The notes: generated by a model not told the origin, from the sequence alone. A DNA stretch of 64,000 nt from Erpobdella octoculata (GCA_963978895.1 OZ022242.1:16210121-16274120); one strand, 5' to 3'. Positions 1 through 12,672 are shown, counted from the first letter of the stretch. A program made the numbers and translations.

Positions 1-133
1 GGTGTCCCTGCGTCATAAAACAGTAATATATTTTCACACAAATTCAAAAGAACAGCCCTTTCTTTATTTTAAATTCCACATTTTTTTGTTATTTCAATTT
101 ATTTGTTTATTTTCATTTTTGGATAATTGTTTT

Positions 134-1120
134 TAGAAGTGCACCGAGAATGCATTAGCCGATTATCGGCCAAGCCGAAACTTGGCCGATTACCAATTAT
201 TGATTTTTGAAGCTTGTTTTACCACACTATCAAATAGTGATTATTTTCACGTTGTTTCTGCTATAGTTTGCACTGCCTAGTACTTCTCAATTCAACTGCA
301 ATTAAATTAAACTTACTGGAATAAGCATAAAAACGCATCATCGTTTACTGAATGCTAGAAAGTGACAAAAGAAAGTTAGAAAGAGTTAAAAAATGTATCC
401 AATAACATTTGCAGTGACCACTTCCCAGGCAAATTTGTTTACAAAAAAATCTTCATTAAATTCCATCCACACACAAACCAATCACTAATCACGCATATAA
501 CATGTTAATCAAGCATCACTCAGATCATATTGGCTTGTTATTAACTCCGCCTTGCTTTTGCAAGCCAGTCCCAAGCCTGGAGAAAGGAAGAGGGAAAAGT
601 TAAAGAGATCAAATTATGATCCACGACTGGAAGTACTTAAGTGCTTTCAACATACAGCCGTTTCAGTCTTAAAACACTTGGTGTAAAGGACTATAAACTA
701 TTATAAAAAAAAGACTTGTTATTAGTTGCTCCTTGTGTGTTTCTCTCATGAAGTAAACCTCAATATTACAAAGAAGTGCCTGGGTAGTTTAGTTTTTATT
801 AGATTCAAATTAGTATAGGGCAGGCTAACTCTTCAGTGGTACTGGACTTGAACATTCTAATTGCCGCTCGTCTTTCTGCAAAAAAGCTGAGAATTTTATG
901 TTTCTTCGCACTAACATGGCAACATTCTAACTTTATTATTCATAAATGATTACTCGTTAAACTAAAACTCATTCAACTTAACTGCATTGAATTTAATTCA
1001 ATGGTTTGTTTTTTTTTAATGTGTGCAGCAATTTATTTATCAACATGCATTAACTGTATTTTACAAAAGAAGCGATAATCGGCCGATAGCGATAACAAGC
1101 CGATAATCGGTGCACACCTA
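134..1120. mobile_element. hAT-like non-autonomous element with a nested SINE
   Basis: Both ends carry related inverted termini. The left end reads TAGAAGTGCACCGAG and the reverse complement of the right end reads TAGGTGTGCACCGATTATCG, each followed by copies of CCGATTATCGGCC. Short ends of the TAGG-GTGCACCGAT type are known from hAT elements of many aquatic animals. No transposase frame is visible inside, so it is probably non-autonomous. A SINE at 544-714 is inserted within it. I could not find a clean 8-bp target duplication, so the exact ends are uncertain. Similar CGATAATCGG-type sequence recurs near 55390-55500. Confidence 0.4.
544..714 (+). mobile_element. SINE family E, copy 1 (poly-A, 10-bp TSD)
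   Basis: This is a roughly 170-bp retroposon beginning ACTCCGCCTTGC, containing CCAGTCCCAAGCCTGGAG and ending CTATTATAAAAAAAAGA. It is flanked by direct repeats CTTGTTATTA at 534-543 and 715-724. The poly-A tail and target duplication show LINE-mediated retroposition. Other copies lie at 11824, 12019, 22298 (reverse), 39363 and, decayed, 54262. No clear tRNA A/B box pair is visible, so it may be a SINE or the 3' end of a LINE. Confidence 0.75.
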
Positions 1121-1761
1121 GTTTCTTTATTTGCGAATATAATTTATTTACGTTTTTCAGCTCAAAATTAAATTTTATCCCTTTTATCTTTTTTTTCTTC
1201 CTTTTTCACATTTTCTAAATTAGCGGGTAGACACGTCAGCAAAGCATACACACGCACAAACAATAATAGACACGCACCCAAACAACAATACATACGCACA
1301 AACAATAATTGACACACACAAACAAACAAAGGCATAAACAACACTAGATACACGTACAAACAACAATACACACATGCACACTTAAATAAAAGCACGCGTA
1401 CGTAAGAGAAAAGTTTCATTTCTTTGATGGGATTTACACGACCTTCTTTTGGTGGGAAATGAAAAACAATGCGAAAGACACACAACAATTCTTGCCTTGA
1501 TTTTTTTCTTTCTTTCTCTTCCTCTCTCATTTTTCTTTCTTTTCCCTTCTCTTTCTCTTTTTTTGCTTTCTCCTCTTTCTCACTTCCTTCTCTCTCTTTC
1601 TCTATCATTTTCTCTTATTTTCTTGCTTTGCCCTGAAAGGCGGGCACTTGATCTATGAGGTATCTGATCATGACAGTTCTAATCTATGCCCCATTCCAAT
1701 AGATGGGAGAAACATAGCAGGGTTGCATCTGTGGGCGGTGATATAATGACGAGGAAAGTGT

Positions 1762-1765
1762 GATA

Positions 1766-1851
<86 letters not shown>

Positions 1852-1871
1852 AATGACGATGACGATGACGG

Positions 1872-1949
<78 letters not shown>

Positions 1950-1975
1950 CTACGATGACGACGACGATGATGATG
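1762..1975. repeat. (GAT)n / (GACGAT)n microsatellite
   Basis: A pure GAT run passes into a long GACGAT hexamer run. All reading frames across it are open only because of the repeat (poly-Met, Met-Thr or Ser); none is a gene. Confidence 0.95.
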
Positions 1976-3054
1976 ATCATTTTGTGGCAGTTTAAAAAGT
2001 AAAACTGGGGATGATAATAAACTGGCTGTTGTGGGGTTTGATTGGGTGGGTCTTAATTGGATGTTAATTGGTCGATTTGATGAGTGGTGGTGCTCGCAGA
2101 GAATTTTCCTCTAAAGATTGTTTTTATTGTTATAAGTTTACTGCAAGATTTAGGTTAATTGAAAAGCTAAGGTGGTGATTATGAAATAATATAATAATTA
2201 TTTTCGCCATTTTGTCATATTGTGGTATTGAAATAATAGCTCTTATTTGCATTGGTGAAGAAAGGTAGAATTGTGAGACAAATAAAATAAATGAAAAAAG
2301 AACAGATAAGCATAAATAAACAATTTTTTTAAAGACATGCTCTCTCCGAAACAAAATTAATTATTAAATAATGTGTTACCATTTGTTTTACATATATGCT
2401 AAACGTTTCGGACTTTTAACTAGTCAGAAAGTTAGTTAAAACTTGATTTTAAGAATTCGCCTAAGCAAGCAATTGAAGCTGATTAGAAAGGATTAAAAAA
2501 GAGAAAAAATAGAGACCCAGAAAGACAAAATAGATCAAACAATCAATTATGACTCATGAAATCATTGCATAATAAACAAATAAAAAAATTGCCGATTAAA
2601 TTAAATGGAAGTTCTGAATGCATACACATACACATGCATATAAACACAAACAAGCAAGCATATTAACCCACGCAAATAATGCCGGCATATAATCATAATA
2701 AAGATATGCAGCAATGCATACAAATACACACACACACACATGTTCATCTTTCTAGATAAATAAACTGCAATATAAAATCCAAAATACGTCCATTAGTTGA
2801 TGGATGACCCGTGACCTCTGAAGGTCAAACTAAAAAAAACTAAAAAGATAAAAATAAAGAGGAAGAGAAAGAGAAAGAGAAAGGTTATAAAAATATTATA
2901 GTTGTTTACAATTATTAATGTTATTTATCTTAGTGTTATTATTATTATTATTATTGCTATTATTGTATATCTTATGAAAGAATAATCTGATCGAAGTCAG
3001 TCTCAGACATAACAACCTTTTACATCTCCAATCTCGTAACATACATTTAGCATA

Positions 3055-3060
<6 letters not shown>
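1976..3060. other. AT-rich stretch with no recognised gene
   Basis: I see no coding region, RNA gene or transposon terminus here. A short degenerate piece near 2395-2480 (TAGTCAGAAAGTTAGTTAAA) resembles the dispersed motif also seen near 6430, 6750, 9100 and 9700. Short CA-rich tracts lie near 2625-2745. Confidence 0.6.
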
Positions 3061-3255
<195 letters not shown>

Positions 3256-3719
3256 TATGGAAATGCAAAATTGTACTGAAAAGACCGACATACACGAGCA
3301 GCATAATATCAACTGAATTTTCTTGTTTTATGTTTTTGTTTTCTCGTTGTACGTTGATGGAGTTACAGCTTGACAGGAAGGACAAAAAAGATGGAAAAAA
3401 AGAATAAAATTTTTTTTTAAAATCTTTTACGTTTAATAAAAGAATGAAAGTAAAAAGAAAAGAAGAAAACAAAAAACAAGAAAAATAAAGCGAAAAAAAT
3501 AATAAAACTGAAAATTTTATAAAATAATATTTTTGTTTGTTATTTTTAAGTATAATGCAGAAAATCTAATTGTCAAACAAAAATTTAAATTAAATTTTAG
3601 TTACTATACATTGCAACGAAACAAATATGTATTTTGTCAAAAACTCGCATAACATTGTTAAATGGCGATCCAATGATAAAATTTATGAAGAATGGCGGGA
3701 AAGGTAAAACGCAGAGAGA

Positions 3720-3724
<5 letters not shown>

Positions 3725-3809
<85 letters not shown>

Positions 3810-3815
3810 AGAGAA
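3725..3815. repeat. (GA)n microsatellite
   Basis: An almost pure GAGA tract with slightly impure edges. Arg-Glu and Ser-Leu open frames through it are artefacts. Confidence 0.95.
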
Positions 3816-3829
3816 AGAGAAAAAAGAAG

Positions 3830-5090
3830 ATTGACGTGGCTTACATTTAAATATGGTTAAATGAGTTTCATCATGGCTGTTCATGTCGTCTTTCGTCAGA
3901 CCTGGATGGATGCGGAGAATTTAATCAAGATTGTTTTCAGTGATGGTGATGGGAAAGAATTACAAGAAAACAATGAAAAATTAAGAAAGAGTTAAATGAA
4001 AAACAGCAGGCAAAAGAATGTTGATTTATGTAAATCATAAACCTTTCTTTGTAAGATCATGGTAGTCGCGACAAGCGAAATAAAATCTTGAAAAAAGATT
4101 GTTTGAAAGTACTAAAACAATCATTGTATACAAGTATAAAGACAAAACAATTAAAAAATTTTTTCCATTGTTCATACAAAAAACTCTTTTTTATGCTTTA
4201 CCATTAAAAATCTTTTTGTAAATTTTTAAGTCAAAATTAGATCCCACCTAAAAACTCTAAAACTCAGGTTTTCAAAACTTTTATTTTTAGATGTGAAAAA
4301 TTGGCAAAAGAGAAATATTTGGTTTAAATTTCAACGTCATTGCTTTGCCAGTTGCCAGTGTCGAGGATTAAAAACTATTTTTAAAAAAATTTTCAGCTTG
4401 TATGGAAAATTTTAAAAACTTGCGGCGACCAGCAGCTGCTTCTTCTTGAACTCCTTCATCACGTGATCACCAATCATATTTCTTTCTTTCAGCACAACCT
4501 TCTTCGCTTTTCTTCTCTTTGCCGTTAATCTTCACAGCACACTTTCGATGACACCATCGCCAAACAATTTGAGAGGCTCAGTCACCGAAGTGGCAAAGTG
4601 TCTAACCGGTCTTTTCACCATCCAGAAGTATTTTATGTATTTTATATTTTTATGTTTTATTTTATTACATTTTCGTTTATTGCATTTTCGAACAGCAGCC
4701 TGCACATCATTTTTTTAGCATGCTACAGAGCGGACGTTAAAAGTTGGCGCAGGAAACGATGTTAGAGATTTTAAAATATGTACTCAAGGAGGTTTATTAG
4801 ATAAAAGCAGCAATAATAATAAATAAATAAGGAATATTGAAGCGTCAAACTGATTACAAAATAAATGTTACCAAACTTCAAGGATTTGCTTTTTAACTTT
4901 AAAAAATTTGTCTACAAATCCGTTAACAATAACCGCGACCAAGCCATTAATTTTTTTGTAGTCGTAAGTCCATGTCGCTAAAATAAAAATTATCTGCAAT
5001 TATTCTCGTTTAATATTTTCAAGAATCAAGACCACTAACGAATAAAAATCGATAGAAGATGTGCGTGTGGTTTAAGAAAATATGTAAATA
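3830..5090. other. Stretch without a recognised gene
   Basis: No feature is identified with confidence. On the minus strand around 4430-4620 there is a short frame with coding-like composition, but it has several stops and no splice support, so I do not call it. Confidence 0.5.
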
Positions 5091-5094
5091 AATG

Positions 5095-5290
5095 TAAATG
5101 TTTGATAATTTATAAAGCGCCTTTTCCAGAGTTGTTCAAAGGCGCTGTTCTTTTATATGCCCCACGGAGAGAACGATTTTACCCGCTAAGTTTTCCGTTG
5201 ACATGGGCTACTAGGCAGTGAGTGGGAGTCGAACCGTGAAGCTCTCACATTCAAGGCTAACGCTCTACCAACTCAGCTAACCTAGCACCG
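5095..5290 (-). mobile_element. tRNA-derived SINE
   Basis: Read on the minus strand, 5289-5222 starts GGTGCTAGGTTAGCTGAG, has a Pol III A-box-like TTAGCTGAGTTGGTAGAGCG, and about 40 bp later a B box GGTTCGACTCC. A body follows and ends in GCGC and TATAAATT, the kind of tail seen in several animal SINEs. The tRNA part does not close a convincing acceptor stem and is followed by a body, so it is a SINE head and not a functional tRNA gene. Confidence 0.75.
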
Positions 5291-5697
5291 TTAAGGTTAA
5301 GGTTCGACGTGTTTTGCTTGTCGGTAGGTATGAATTGCTGTTTTTTAGAGTGGAGTAATGTAACGCTGCACTTCGCAAAATATACTCGAAATCTTCATGT
5401 AATCTAATATGTGACAAGTAACCCATAAAAACTTCGTTTTCACAATCCTTTTATATTTTGTTATTTGGCAGCTTCTAATTTTTTCAAATCATTTTTCGAT
5501 AATGGTAAGTCTATTAAATAGAAAACACTGACCCAAGTCTTCCGAATAATTGATAGTAAAGTATGTACGGGGATGGAAAATTTAAAAAACTTTCGAATCA
5601 ACAGGAAAAAACAAACTTTTTATTATACATCTGTATAGTTATTATTAAAATTCTATTAAATTATTGCTTTTATTAATTTATTAAAATTTTATTTTAT

Positions 5698-6115
5698 ACT
5701 AGCGATGTTACCCAGGCGTTGCCCGGTGTTTTTAAAAGTTTTTCTATCGTTTTTCTTTCTCTCGCTTTCTTTCTCTCTCTCTCACTTTTTCTCTATCTCA
5801 CTACAGTTTCCATCCCCGCTTGCTCTCCCGCTCATTTCCATCCCCGCTTGCTCTCCTGCTTTTTCTCAATCTCCCGCTTACTCTAACTTTCCCGCTCTTA
5901 CTCGCTCTCCCGTTTCCGTTCCCGTTAGTTCTTCTTTTCCCACTCGCTTTCCTGATCCTACTGGCGCTGCTCTTCCGTTCCCGCTTGCTTGCCCGCTCCG
6001 TTTCTTTCTTTATCTCCCTTTTGAATTTTTTGCCCATAAAACGTTAAATAGACTTGGTAAAAATTGCTTGAAACTTTCTTTAGACTTTGTTACGTAAACT
6101 AAATTTGACTTTGGC
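5698..6115 (-). mobile_element. Non-autonomous Helitron, family A (3' portion)
   Basis: Read on the minus strand the element ends in a GC-rich hairpin followed by CTAGT (plus-strand ACTAG at 5698-5702, then GTTACCCAGGCGTTGCCCGG). A hairpin shortly before a CTRRT end is the Helitron 3' signature. The body is a CT/GC-rich minisatellite (about 5800-6000) and then a segment ending near ACGTAAACTAAATT, which recurs inverted at about 14000-14110. The 5' TC end was not located. Confidence 0.6.
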
Positions 6116-6399
6116 TACGCTATAACCTTTCATGCTTGTAGGTACATAGAGAATTTTGGCCTAGGATGTTTTTATGATAAAAAAATAAAATTATAAGCCG
6201 AGTTTAAACAAACAAGTGAATCAAAAAACAAAGTTTTTTAAAAACACACTTTTATATAATCAATTGTGTAGGCCACATTCTGTTACATAAACAACGAGCA
6301 TATTAGCATAGACAATAAATAGTTCGACAAAAATATCACAAATAATAATTTAATTAAATTTTGTCCAATCGATCCGAAAATTTGATAGAATGCATTGTT

Positions 6400-6479
6400 A
6401 ATCAGTTCGGAGGTATGTTTAAATTTTTAAGTTTCTAGCTCATCGGGAAGTTAGTTTAAAATCGATTGCAAAATTTGAC

Positions 6480-6521
<42 letters not shown>

Positions 6522-6525
6522 GAAG
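6400..6525. repeat. Dispersed repeat with (GACA)n
   Basis: This contains CATCGGGAAGTTAGTTTAAA, then ATCGATTGCAAAATTTGACG and a GACA run (about 6478-6520). Related pieces occur at about 6680-6800, 9060-9170, 9690-9770 and 42860-43060, so it is an interspersed family, perhaps part of a Helitron body. Confidence 0.6.
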
Positions 6526-6529
6526 TCAA

Positions 6530-8260
6530 GTTAAGTAAAAGTGTGTAAAAAATAAATAGAAACCTTTTCCTTAATGAGTAGCTTGTTGTGTCAAAATTTC
6601 CTAGCATTTGATCCAGCCGTTCTTGAGTTTAGCGCTTAGCAACATATTTAGCAACTTATTTTTTATATAGATTTTAATTGCATTTGGTCCAATCGATCTG
6701 AAAATTTTATAGAATGCAATGTCATTAACAACAATTGAATACACAAAATTGTAGCTCGATTGGATAAAGGGAAGTATGTTTTCACAAGGTGACCAACAGA
6801 CGCGCCAAGCCAGCAACCACGACGATGCGAATATAAAGAATTTAATAATAACAAATTTAAACAACATTTATATATAAATGTACTAAAAACTCAAAATTAA
6901 TATTCAATTGTACTAAATAAATTTTTCGAACCAAACCTTTTTGCTTCGTTCGGAAGATAAAAACGTTGGCCGTTAGTAGAATAAACAATATAGATCACAG
7001 ATTATAGTTGTTGCGCCCAACGCCGCTTTTATTTTCCAAACGAAGCAAAAACGATTGGCTTTTAATACTGCAGCTACAAAGTCATTCTCAGCTTTGAAGT
7101 ATCTGGTGACTTAACTCCGCAGCACGATGGAAAAAAGAGGTGTCTTGTGTTGATATTGCTCTAGAAAGAAAACAGTATACAATAAGAAAATGAAAAAGAA
7201 AAAAGAGGGAGGAAAAGATAAAAATAGTAAGTAAAAAATTTAATTTAAATTTTTTTGGTTTGGTTTCACTGAATACAATAAATTCAAGATATCTTACAAC
7301 GTCTTGGGGCATCATTTGGGAAAGCAGGAATTTTGAAGAAAAAAAACAGTATTAAACAAATAACAAGGATGTTTCTATAAAAAATTTTTTATAAATTTAA
7401 AAAAAAATTATTTTTGGAAGCAAAAATAGATAAAGTTTAAAGAAATGTTTGGAAAATAGGCCTCCGACTACCCCCCCTCCCCGGTCATCAGCTTTATTTG
7501 GTTTTCCAAAAATGGCTGAAATGACGCTCCTGGCTGCATAACGACAGTAATCAAAATTTCGTATAATTAAAAAAAAATCGGGTCTCCCTTACGAAATTCC
7601 TAGAATAGATATGCCGCTGATATGCATTATACACTGCTGCCATTTTGGACAGTTCTGTGAATTCTTTCCTATGCTCTTTCCAGAATTCAAGTGACCTGTA
7701 ATATGCTCTTTTTCTCTGCCTGGAAGCACGACAACGCTGGGTTTTTAACTCCAGATGTCACACCCCCCATTCTTCTCTACCTTACCTCATTAACCTCACT
7801 AAATTTCTTCATCCTCTTCTCTTTCCTAACAAGTCAGAAAATTTTGGTAAAATGCGACTTCGTTAATCCTGCTAATTCTTAAACTAAGAGCTTTCGAAAA
7901 AGATTTCGATGGACTAAAATGGGTAGACTTGTATGGATGCATTATATGTAACAATGAAAAGATAAAAACGGTAATGAATTTTGGTATAAACAAAATGAGC
8001 ATCAACAAAATTTTTGTTCAAAATTCAAACTTACATATTGTACTACCTTCTTCTTTTTTATTGTATGATGATAATGATAATGACGACGGTGATGATTGTG
8101 ATCCAGGGACTTCTTCAAATGAAATAGCTAACAAGCAAGTGCCGATGAGCCATGCCAACATCATCCAAAAAATAATTGTTGGTTCACATAATCATCCAAT
8201 ATATTTTTAAATTAATTAAATAATATTTTTTCATAATTAAAGTAATTCATTTGAATCGAT
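6530..8260. other. Stretch with repeat debris and no recognised gene
   Basis: It contains a second copy of the GATTGGATAAAGGGAAG-type dispersed repeat near 6680-6800 and a short segment GTTGCGCCCAACGCC near 7010-7025 that resembles the MITE at 12446. No convincing gene was found; the open frames present are short and of low complexity. Confidence 0.5.
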
Positions 8261-8329
8261 GATTCGGATAAGCTATAACGAACGATACTCGCTGCGGCAC
8301 CACGAAGAATGGCACCAGTATGAACGACT

Positions 8330-8385
8330 TTTCAGTTTATATATACACGAGCTGGGTCCCGTATGCTCGGTCAGTCAGTTCTGTT
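8330..8385 (+). promoter_or_regulatory. Possible core promoter (TATA plus TCAGTC initiator)
   Basis: A TATA-like TTATATATAC near 8338 lies about 30 bp upstream of GGTCAGTCAGTT near 8370, the spacing and initiator style of invertebrate core promoters and some LTR retrotransposons. No following gene could be identified, so this is only a candidate. Confidence 0.2.
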
Positions 8386-8399
8386 GAATGTTCTAACTC

Positions 8400-10330
8400 G
8401 GTTAATTATTTAAATTAACTAAATTAATAAGCTTGTATACATAATGACAAATCTTAAGCTACAGCCATAAATAGTTATATTGCGTTGCTATGCATTCAAT
8501 TTGAAAAATGCGTTTTTGTGACTTCAGGAGCAACGAAGCACAAACAGGTACAACTTGTACGTGCATGACGATGGGAACGAAAATTTATCAGAATTTCTCA
8601 AGCTTGAAGGGTTTTTTCGTCGTCGCCAATGAACTGCTCGTCCCTTCGATGACTGCGTTTCTACGTTTAACAGCTGCATGAAACCTGTAGCCGTTCGGCG
8701 TTCTTGCAACGTATTTTTTCTCAAAGTTTTTGATTAAGCTTCTTGAAAACGACAAAACATTAAAATTGTTAAGGTCCACTATGACAAATGCCTGCTATAA
8801 CAAAAAACAAAAGCCCCGGCTATGACAAAAATACCAGTTTTATCAAGTAAGCCCTAAGAACCAGATTTTTTCCACAATTTCTTTATATTTTAGAATTTGC
8901 CGGCTTTCCATTTATTGCAAACACTTTTTTTGAAACAACATTTTTGAATTTATGCAAACATCTATAAAATTGTGTTTGATATGTTGTTGTTTTGAAACAT
9001 TGACAATTTTTATTTTTAATTTCAAATTTTGTTTTCAAAAATTTTCAAGCTTAAATTGAATGCAGTGTCATTAAAAGCTAGCTTATATTTCAAATTTCAG
9101 CTCGATTGAATATCGGGAAGTTAGTTAATTTTTACTTTAAACGTTTGCAAACATTCAAGCAAGCAAATATGTAAGCAAGACCGGCGGTAAAAATAATATA
9201 AGTGATTAAAACAAGGGAGCCGTAAAAAACAAGTTTCTCCACAAATTCCTTATAGGTATTTCAAGATTTGCCGGTTTTTAATTTATTGCAAATTTGTCTT
9301 TTAAAACGATTTTTTTTAATTGATAAATTTAAAATATATATAATTGTGTCTGATTTGCTTTTGTTTTAAAACAACAAAAAAAATATTGTTTTTAGTTAAA
9401 CTTTTTTTACAAACTTTTATTTAGGTTACAATCTCTGTTTGTGTGTGTGTGTGGATTTCCCTGTACGCAAAGAATGCAAGTAAAATTTAACCAGCTTTTT
9501 GACTAGCTAGAAAGCTGAAACTTTCACCATAGCCTTATATTGGATGACAAAACATGTTTCAATTAAAAAAAATAGTTTGAACATCATTCGTATTTCTAAA
9601 TCGAGTGTATTTGAAATTAAAGTTTGTGTTAAAAAACTCGTTTTTTCCTTTACTCGTTTAAAAAAAACTTCAAACTTCCTGTAAAAAAGTCTTTATTTTT
9701 AATTTTAGCTTGATTGTACTACGGCAAGCTCTTTAAATTTTACTTTCTAGGTTTGCAAGCACTCAAGCAAGAATGAAGAATATAAAAAGCTTACCATGAC
9801 AAAAAAAACCGCTATGACCAACTGACTCAGGCTCGCTCTTGCAAAATTAACCACAATACAAAACTTGTATAACAAAAACACTACTATAATAACCTTACAT
9901 TTTTTTAAATTTTAGTAAATCATTTATTTTTTACATGGCTCTTCCAGGCTAAGCAGATGTCAGTAAATTGGTTGTTTACGGGTTATGGCGTTAAGCATGG
10001 GGAATTAGAGAAGCCAATTTTATTCGCATTAACTTTCTTGCAATACATGGCAGTCAACGACTTAGACTTTTGGTCCTCATTTTTCCACAAATTGAAGAAT
10101 TGGCTTAATTATTTGCTGTAGACGCTACATCAAAGCAGAGTCAGCATATTGAACTGTATCGGTGAGAATATGCGTGCGTTTAAATAAAATAGTTTGTCTG
10201 TATTTAGGAGACATGCCGGATTCACTTTGTGCAATATTACTTTTAGTATGCGGTTTTAACAAGGTAGACAAGCATTAAAAACCTTCTGGAAACCCCCGGG
10301 CAACCAAGCGACCAATATCGTAAGAGCTAG
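8400..10330. other. AT-rich stretch with dispersed-repeat copies only
   Basis: Degenerate copies of the CGATTG and CGGGAAGTTAGTTAA repeat occur at about 9060-9170 and 9690-9770. I see no gene or RNA gene. Confidence 0.5.
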
Positions 10331-10334
10331 CGGG

Positions 10335-10515
10335 AAAAAGAAAGTGACTGGGAGCGGGAAAGCGATCGGAAGCGGGAAGGCGACCGGGAACGGAAATGCG
10401 AACGGGAGCGGGAAAGCTACAGGGAGCGGGAAAGCGACAGGGAGCGGGAGCGGGAAAGCTACAGGGAGCGGGAAAGCGACAGGGAGCGGGAGCGGGAGAG
10501 CGACCGGGAAGCATA
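10335..10515. repeat. 18-bp GC-rich minisatellite (Helitron A type)
   Basis: Variants of GGGAGCGGGAAAGCGACC are tandemly repeated. The same unit occurs at 14180-14450, 30780-31060, 31130-31360, 34930-35110, 37860-38030 and 49690-49800, mostly next to Helitron family A termini. Repetitive Gly/Ser/Lys frames across it are artefacts. Confidence 0.85.
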
Positions 10516-10660
10516 TTCACAGATCATACCCGGTTTTTAACACAGGAGGCTTCTGATTCGCTCCAGATGACCTAGTTTGTTGTGATTTGTTCAAGTCGGT
10601 ATGCTAACCGTAACCATATGCTAAATTAAAGACGAGCTTGTTGTTTTATTTTGAATTAAA

Positions 10661-10889
10661 ATGAAAAAAGTTGTTGCGGTTTTTCGTCGCGAAATTATTT
10701 CTGAAGAAAATAAAATTGTCGTTTTGAAATGTGATGTAAAAAACTACAAAAACGCTGAAACATGGTTGTGTGAATACCGAATACCAAGAACTTACTAAAA
10801 CAAGCTGGTTTGTTTGTAAAACATATCCAGGGCTTATTAATAAAATGAGGAAAGACTATGTATGCCATTACTTTTCATTTAAAAAGGTA
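10661..10889 (+). pseudogene. Fragment of an unidentified domain exon, frameshifted
   Basis: An ATG at 10661 opens a 45-residue frame that includes KNAETWLCEY. The other frame continues it with TSWFVCKTYPGLINKMRKDY and a Cys/His pair, ending at a possible splice donor (AAAAAG then GTAATG). The spacing of W, C and H residues resembles zinc-binding modules found in host-like ORFs of invertebrate DNA transposons, but I cannot name the family. It needs one frameshift, so it is likely a relic. Confidence 0.3.
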
Positions 10890-11810
10890 ATGAATAATAA
10901 CAATAATTATATTTTTTTCATACTTTACTTACTTTTTTAATTTTTCTTTACCATTTATTATTTAATTTAATTATTTTTTTATAATGTCTTACACTGTACC
11001 CCATGATGTGTTTTTGTGCAGTCCATGATGTACTAATAATTACAGCTTATGAACAGGTGTTATGAACAAACATAACTATAATTATAATGACTTGTTCACA
11101 TTGTCTTGTTGGGTTCTGGTAAAAATAAAACTAAAACATGTCTTGTTGTGCATATCTGAAAATCAAAATTTCTCAACAGGCAAAAATAGACTGAACTTGG
11201 AGAAACAAGAGGTATAATACATAATAAGTTTAGTTAACTCATAAATTAGCTAAATATTTAAATTTACTCAATCATAACTTGTTTGTTGTTTCTTTGTTTG
11301 TTTGTCTGTCTGTGGTGATCAAATCTTAGAATAAAAAATGCACGCACTTTTCAACTACCTAGAGCTCTAAAACTTTCAGGAAAGCTTTCTTCTGGATGAC
11401 AATGCATGAATTTAATGTTTTCGACATTAATTAAGTCTTAAGTCAATTGAAATTAATCAAATCAAATTAATAAAGTTGTTTATGTATAAGTCGCCAGATA
11501 TCCAAATCAATTAAACAGTACGGATGTTTATTTATAGGTCGCCAGAGGTCCAATATACAAGATTGAGCGTAACTGTTGTTTTAGACTCAAAAACTTTAGC
11601 TCGTTGACTCAAATAAAAAGGCAAATAAAAGCTTTTTTAATTTATTTTTTATCTTTACTTGTGATTAATAAAGAAATCGATACTGCAGATGTTAAAAATA
11701 TTTTTAAAATTGGCCAAAAAAATTAAAGCAAAAACAAACCACTGCTAATTAAAGTCCATAGCTACACCATTGAAAACACATGCTAATGGAGAATTTAAAG
11801 AAGGTCAAAA
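10890..11810. other. AT-rich stretch, nothing recognised
   Basis: No coding region, tRNA or element terminus was recognised. A short GTTTGTTTGTCTGTCTGTGG tract near 11295 also occurs at the right edge of the window (near 63960), suggesting a dispersed repeat. Confidence 0.5.
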
Positions 11811-11823
11811 ATATTAGATTTAG

Positions 11824-12006
11824 AAACTCCGCCTCGCTAATTGCGAGCCAGTCCCAAGCCTGGATGAAGGAGGAGGGACAGTTAAAAGGATCAAACTTTG
11901 ATCCACGACAGGAAGTACTTATGTGCTTCCTACATACAGCCAATTCAGTCTTAAAACACTTGGTGTAAAGGACTATAAACTATCATAAAAAAAAAAAAAA
12001 AAAAAA
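11824..12006 (+). mobile_element. SINE family E, copy 2
   Basis: This copy reads AACTCCGCCTCGCTAATTGC through CCAGTCCCAAGCCTGG to a long A-tail. It is flanked by TATTAGATTTAG at 11812-11823 and 12007-12018. It lies directly upstream of copy 3 and shares the middle flank with it. Confidence 0.85.
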
Positions 12007-12018
12007 TATTAGATTTAG

Positions 12019-12200
12019 TAACTCCGCCTCGCTAATTGCGAGCCAGTCCCAAGCCTGGAGAAAGGAGGAGGGAAAAGTAAAAAGGATCAAATTCTGATCC
12101 ACGACAGGAAGTACTTAAGTGCTTCCTACATACAGCCATTAGAGTCTTAAAACACCTGGTGTAAAGGACTATAAACTATTATAAAAAAAAAAAAAAAAAA
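12019..12200 (+). mobile_element. SINE family E, copy 3 (tandem, shared TSD)
   Basis: This second copy in the same orientation is flanked by TATTAGATTTAG at 12007-12018 and 12201-12212. Three identical 12-bp flanks thus bracket two SINEs, the expected result if a second copy entered the target duplication of the first. Confidence 0.85.
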
Positions 12201-12445
12201 TATTAGATTTAGTGGAATCAGTGTTGCGCATGATCTGACAAAAACTGACAGAGATGCTCAAAATAAACAAGTCCAGGAAGTTATTGAAAAATGAGACCAA
12301 TGCTTGGGGAATTACAAATATGTGGTGAGAGGCTAATCAGGATTTATGAAAGTTGTAAGATTAAATGTAAAAACAATCAAAACCAAAGAGTCACAAGAAA
12401 CCCGAACAATAAATAGCATGCTTATATACATATACGAAATATGTT

Positions 12446-12530
12446 AAGCGCATTATTTTTTATAACTATTTATAACTATTTGTTTTACTAAAGTTTTGAT
12501 GTTGTATATGCGCCCAACGTTTTTCATCTA
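12446..12530 (+). mobile_element. Short MITE
   Basis: The segment from AAGCGCATTATTTTTTATAA to GCGCCCAACGTTTTTC matches, in inverse orientation, the core at about 25070-25165. The matching internal piece is ACTAAAGTTTTGATGTTG. This defines a short repeated element with GCGC-type ends. Confidence 0.5.
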
Positions 12531-12631
12531 TATATATACAAATATATTTTTTTTTCTATTAAAAAAAATAAAATAAAAAATAAAATCGATTCAGCCAAGT
12601 GTTCCACTTTTTTCAATCGAGTTTGCTTAAA

Positions 12632-12669
<38 letters not shown>

Positions 12670-12672
<3 letters not shown>

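Noticed and set aside
1168..1658. Overlapping open frames of 146 and 69 codons on opposite strands
   Set aside because: They arise from CA-rich and CT-rich low-complexity sequence; composition is Lys/Glu/Arg or Leu/Ser/Phe runs with no domain.
4430..4620. Minus-strand coding-like segment
   Set aside because: Stops interrupt every frame within about 30 codons and no family was recognised.
7929..8210. 93-codon open frame with an Asp-rich stretch
   Set aside because: No homology recognised, no splice context, and the acidic part is a GATAATGAT-type repeat.
10275..10556. Pro/Ala/Phe- or Gly/Ser/Lys-rich repeat proteins
   Set aside because: They are translations of the 18-bp Helitron-associated minisatellite, which recurs in all frames elsewhere.
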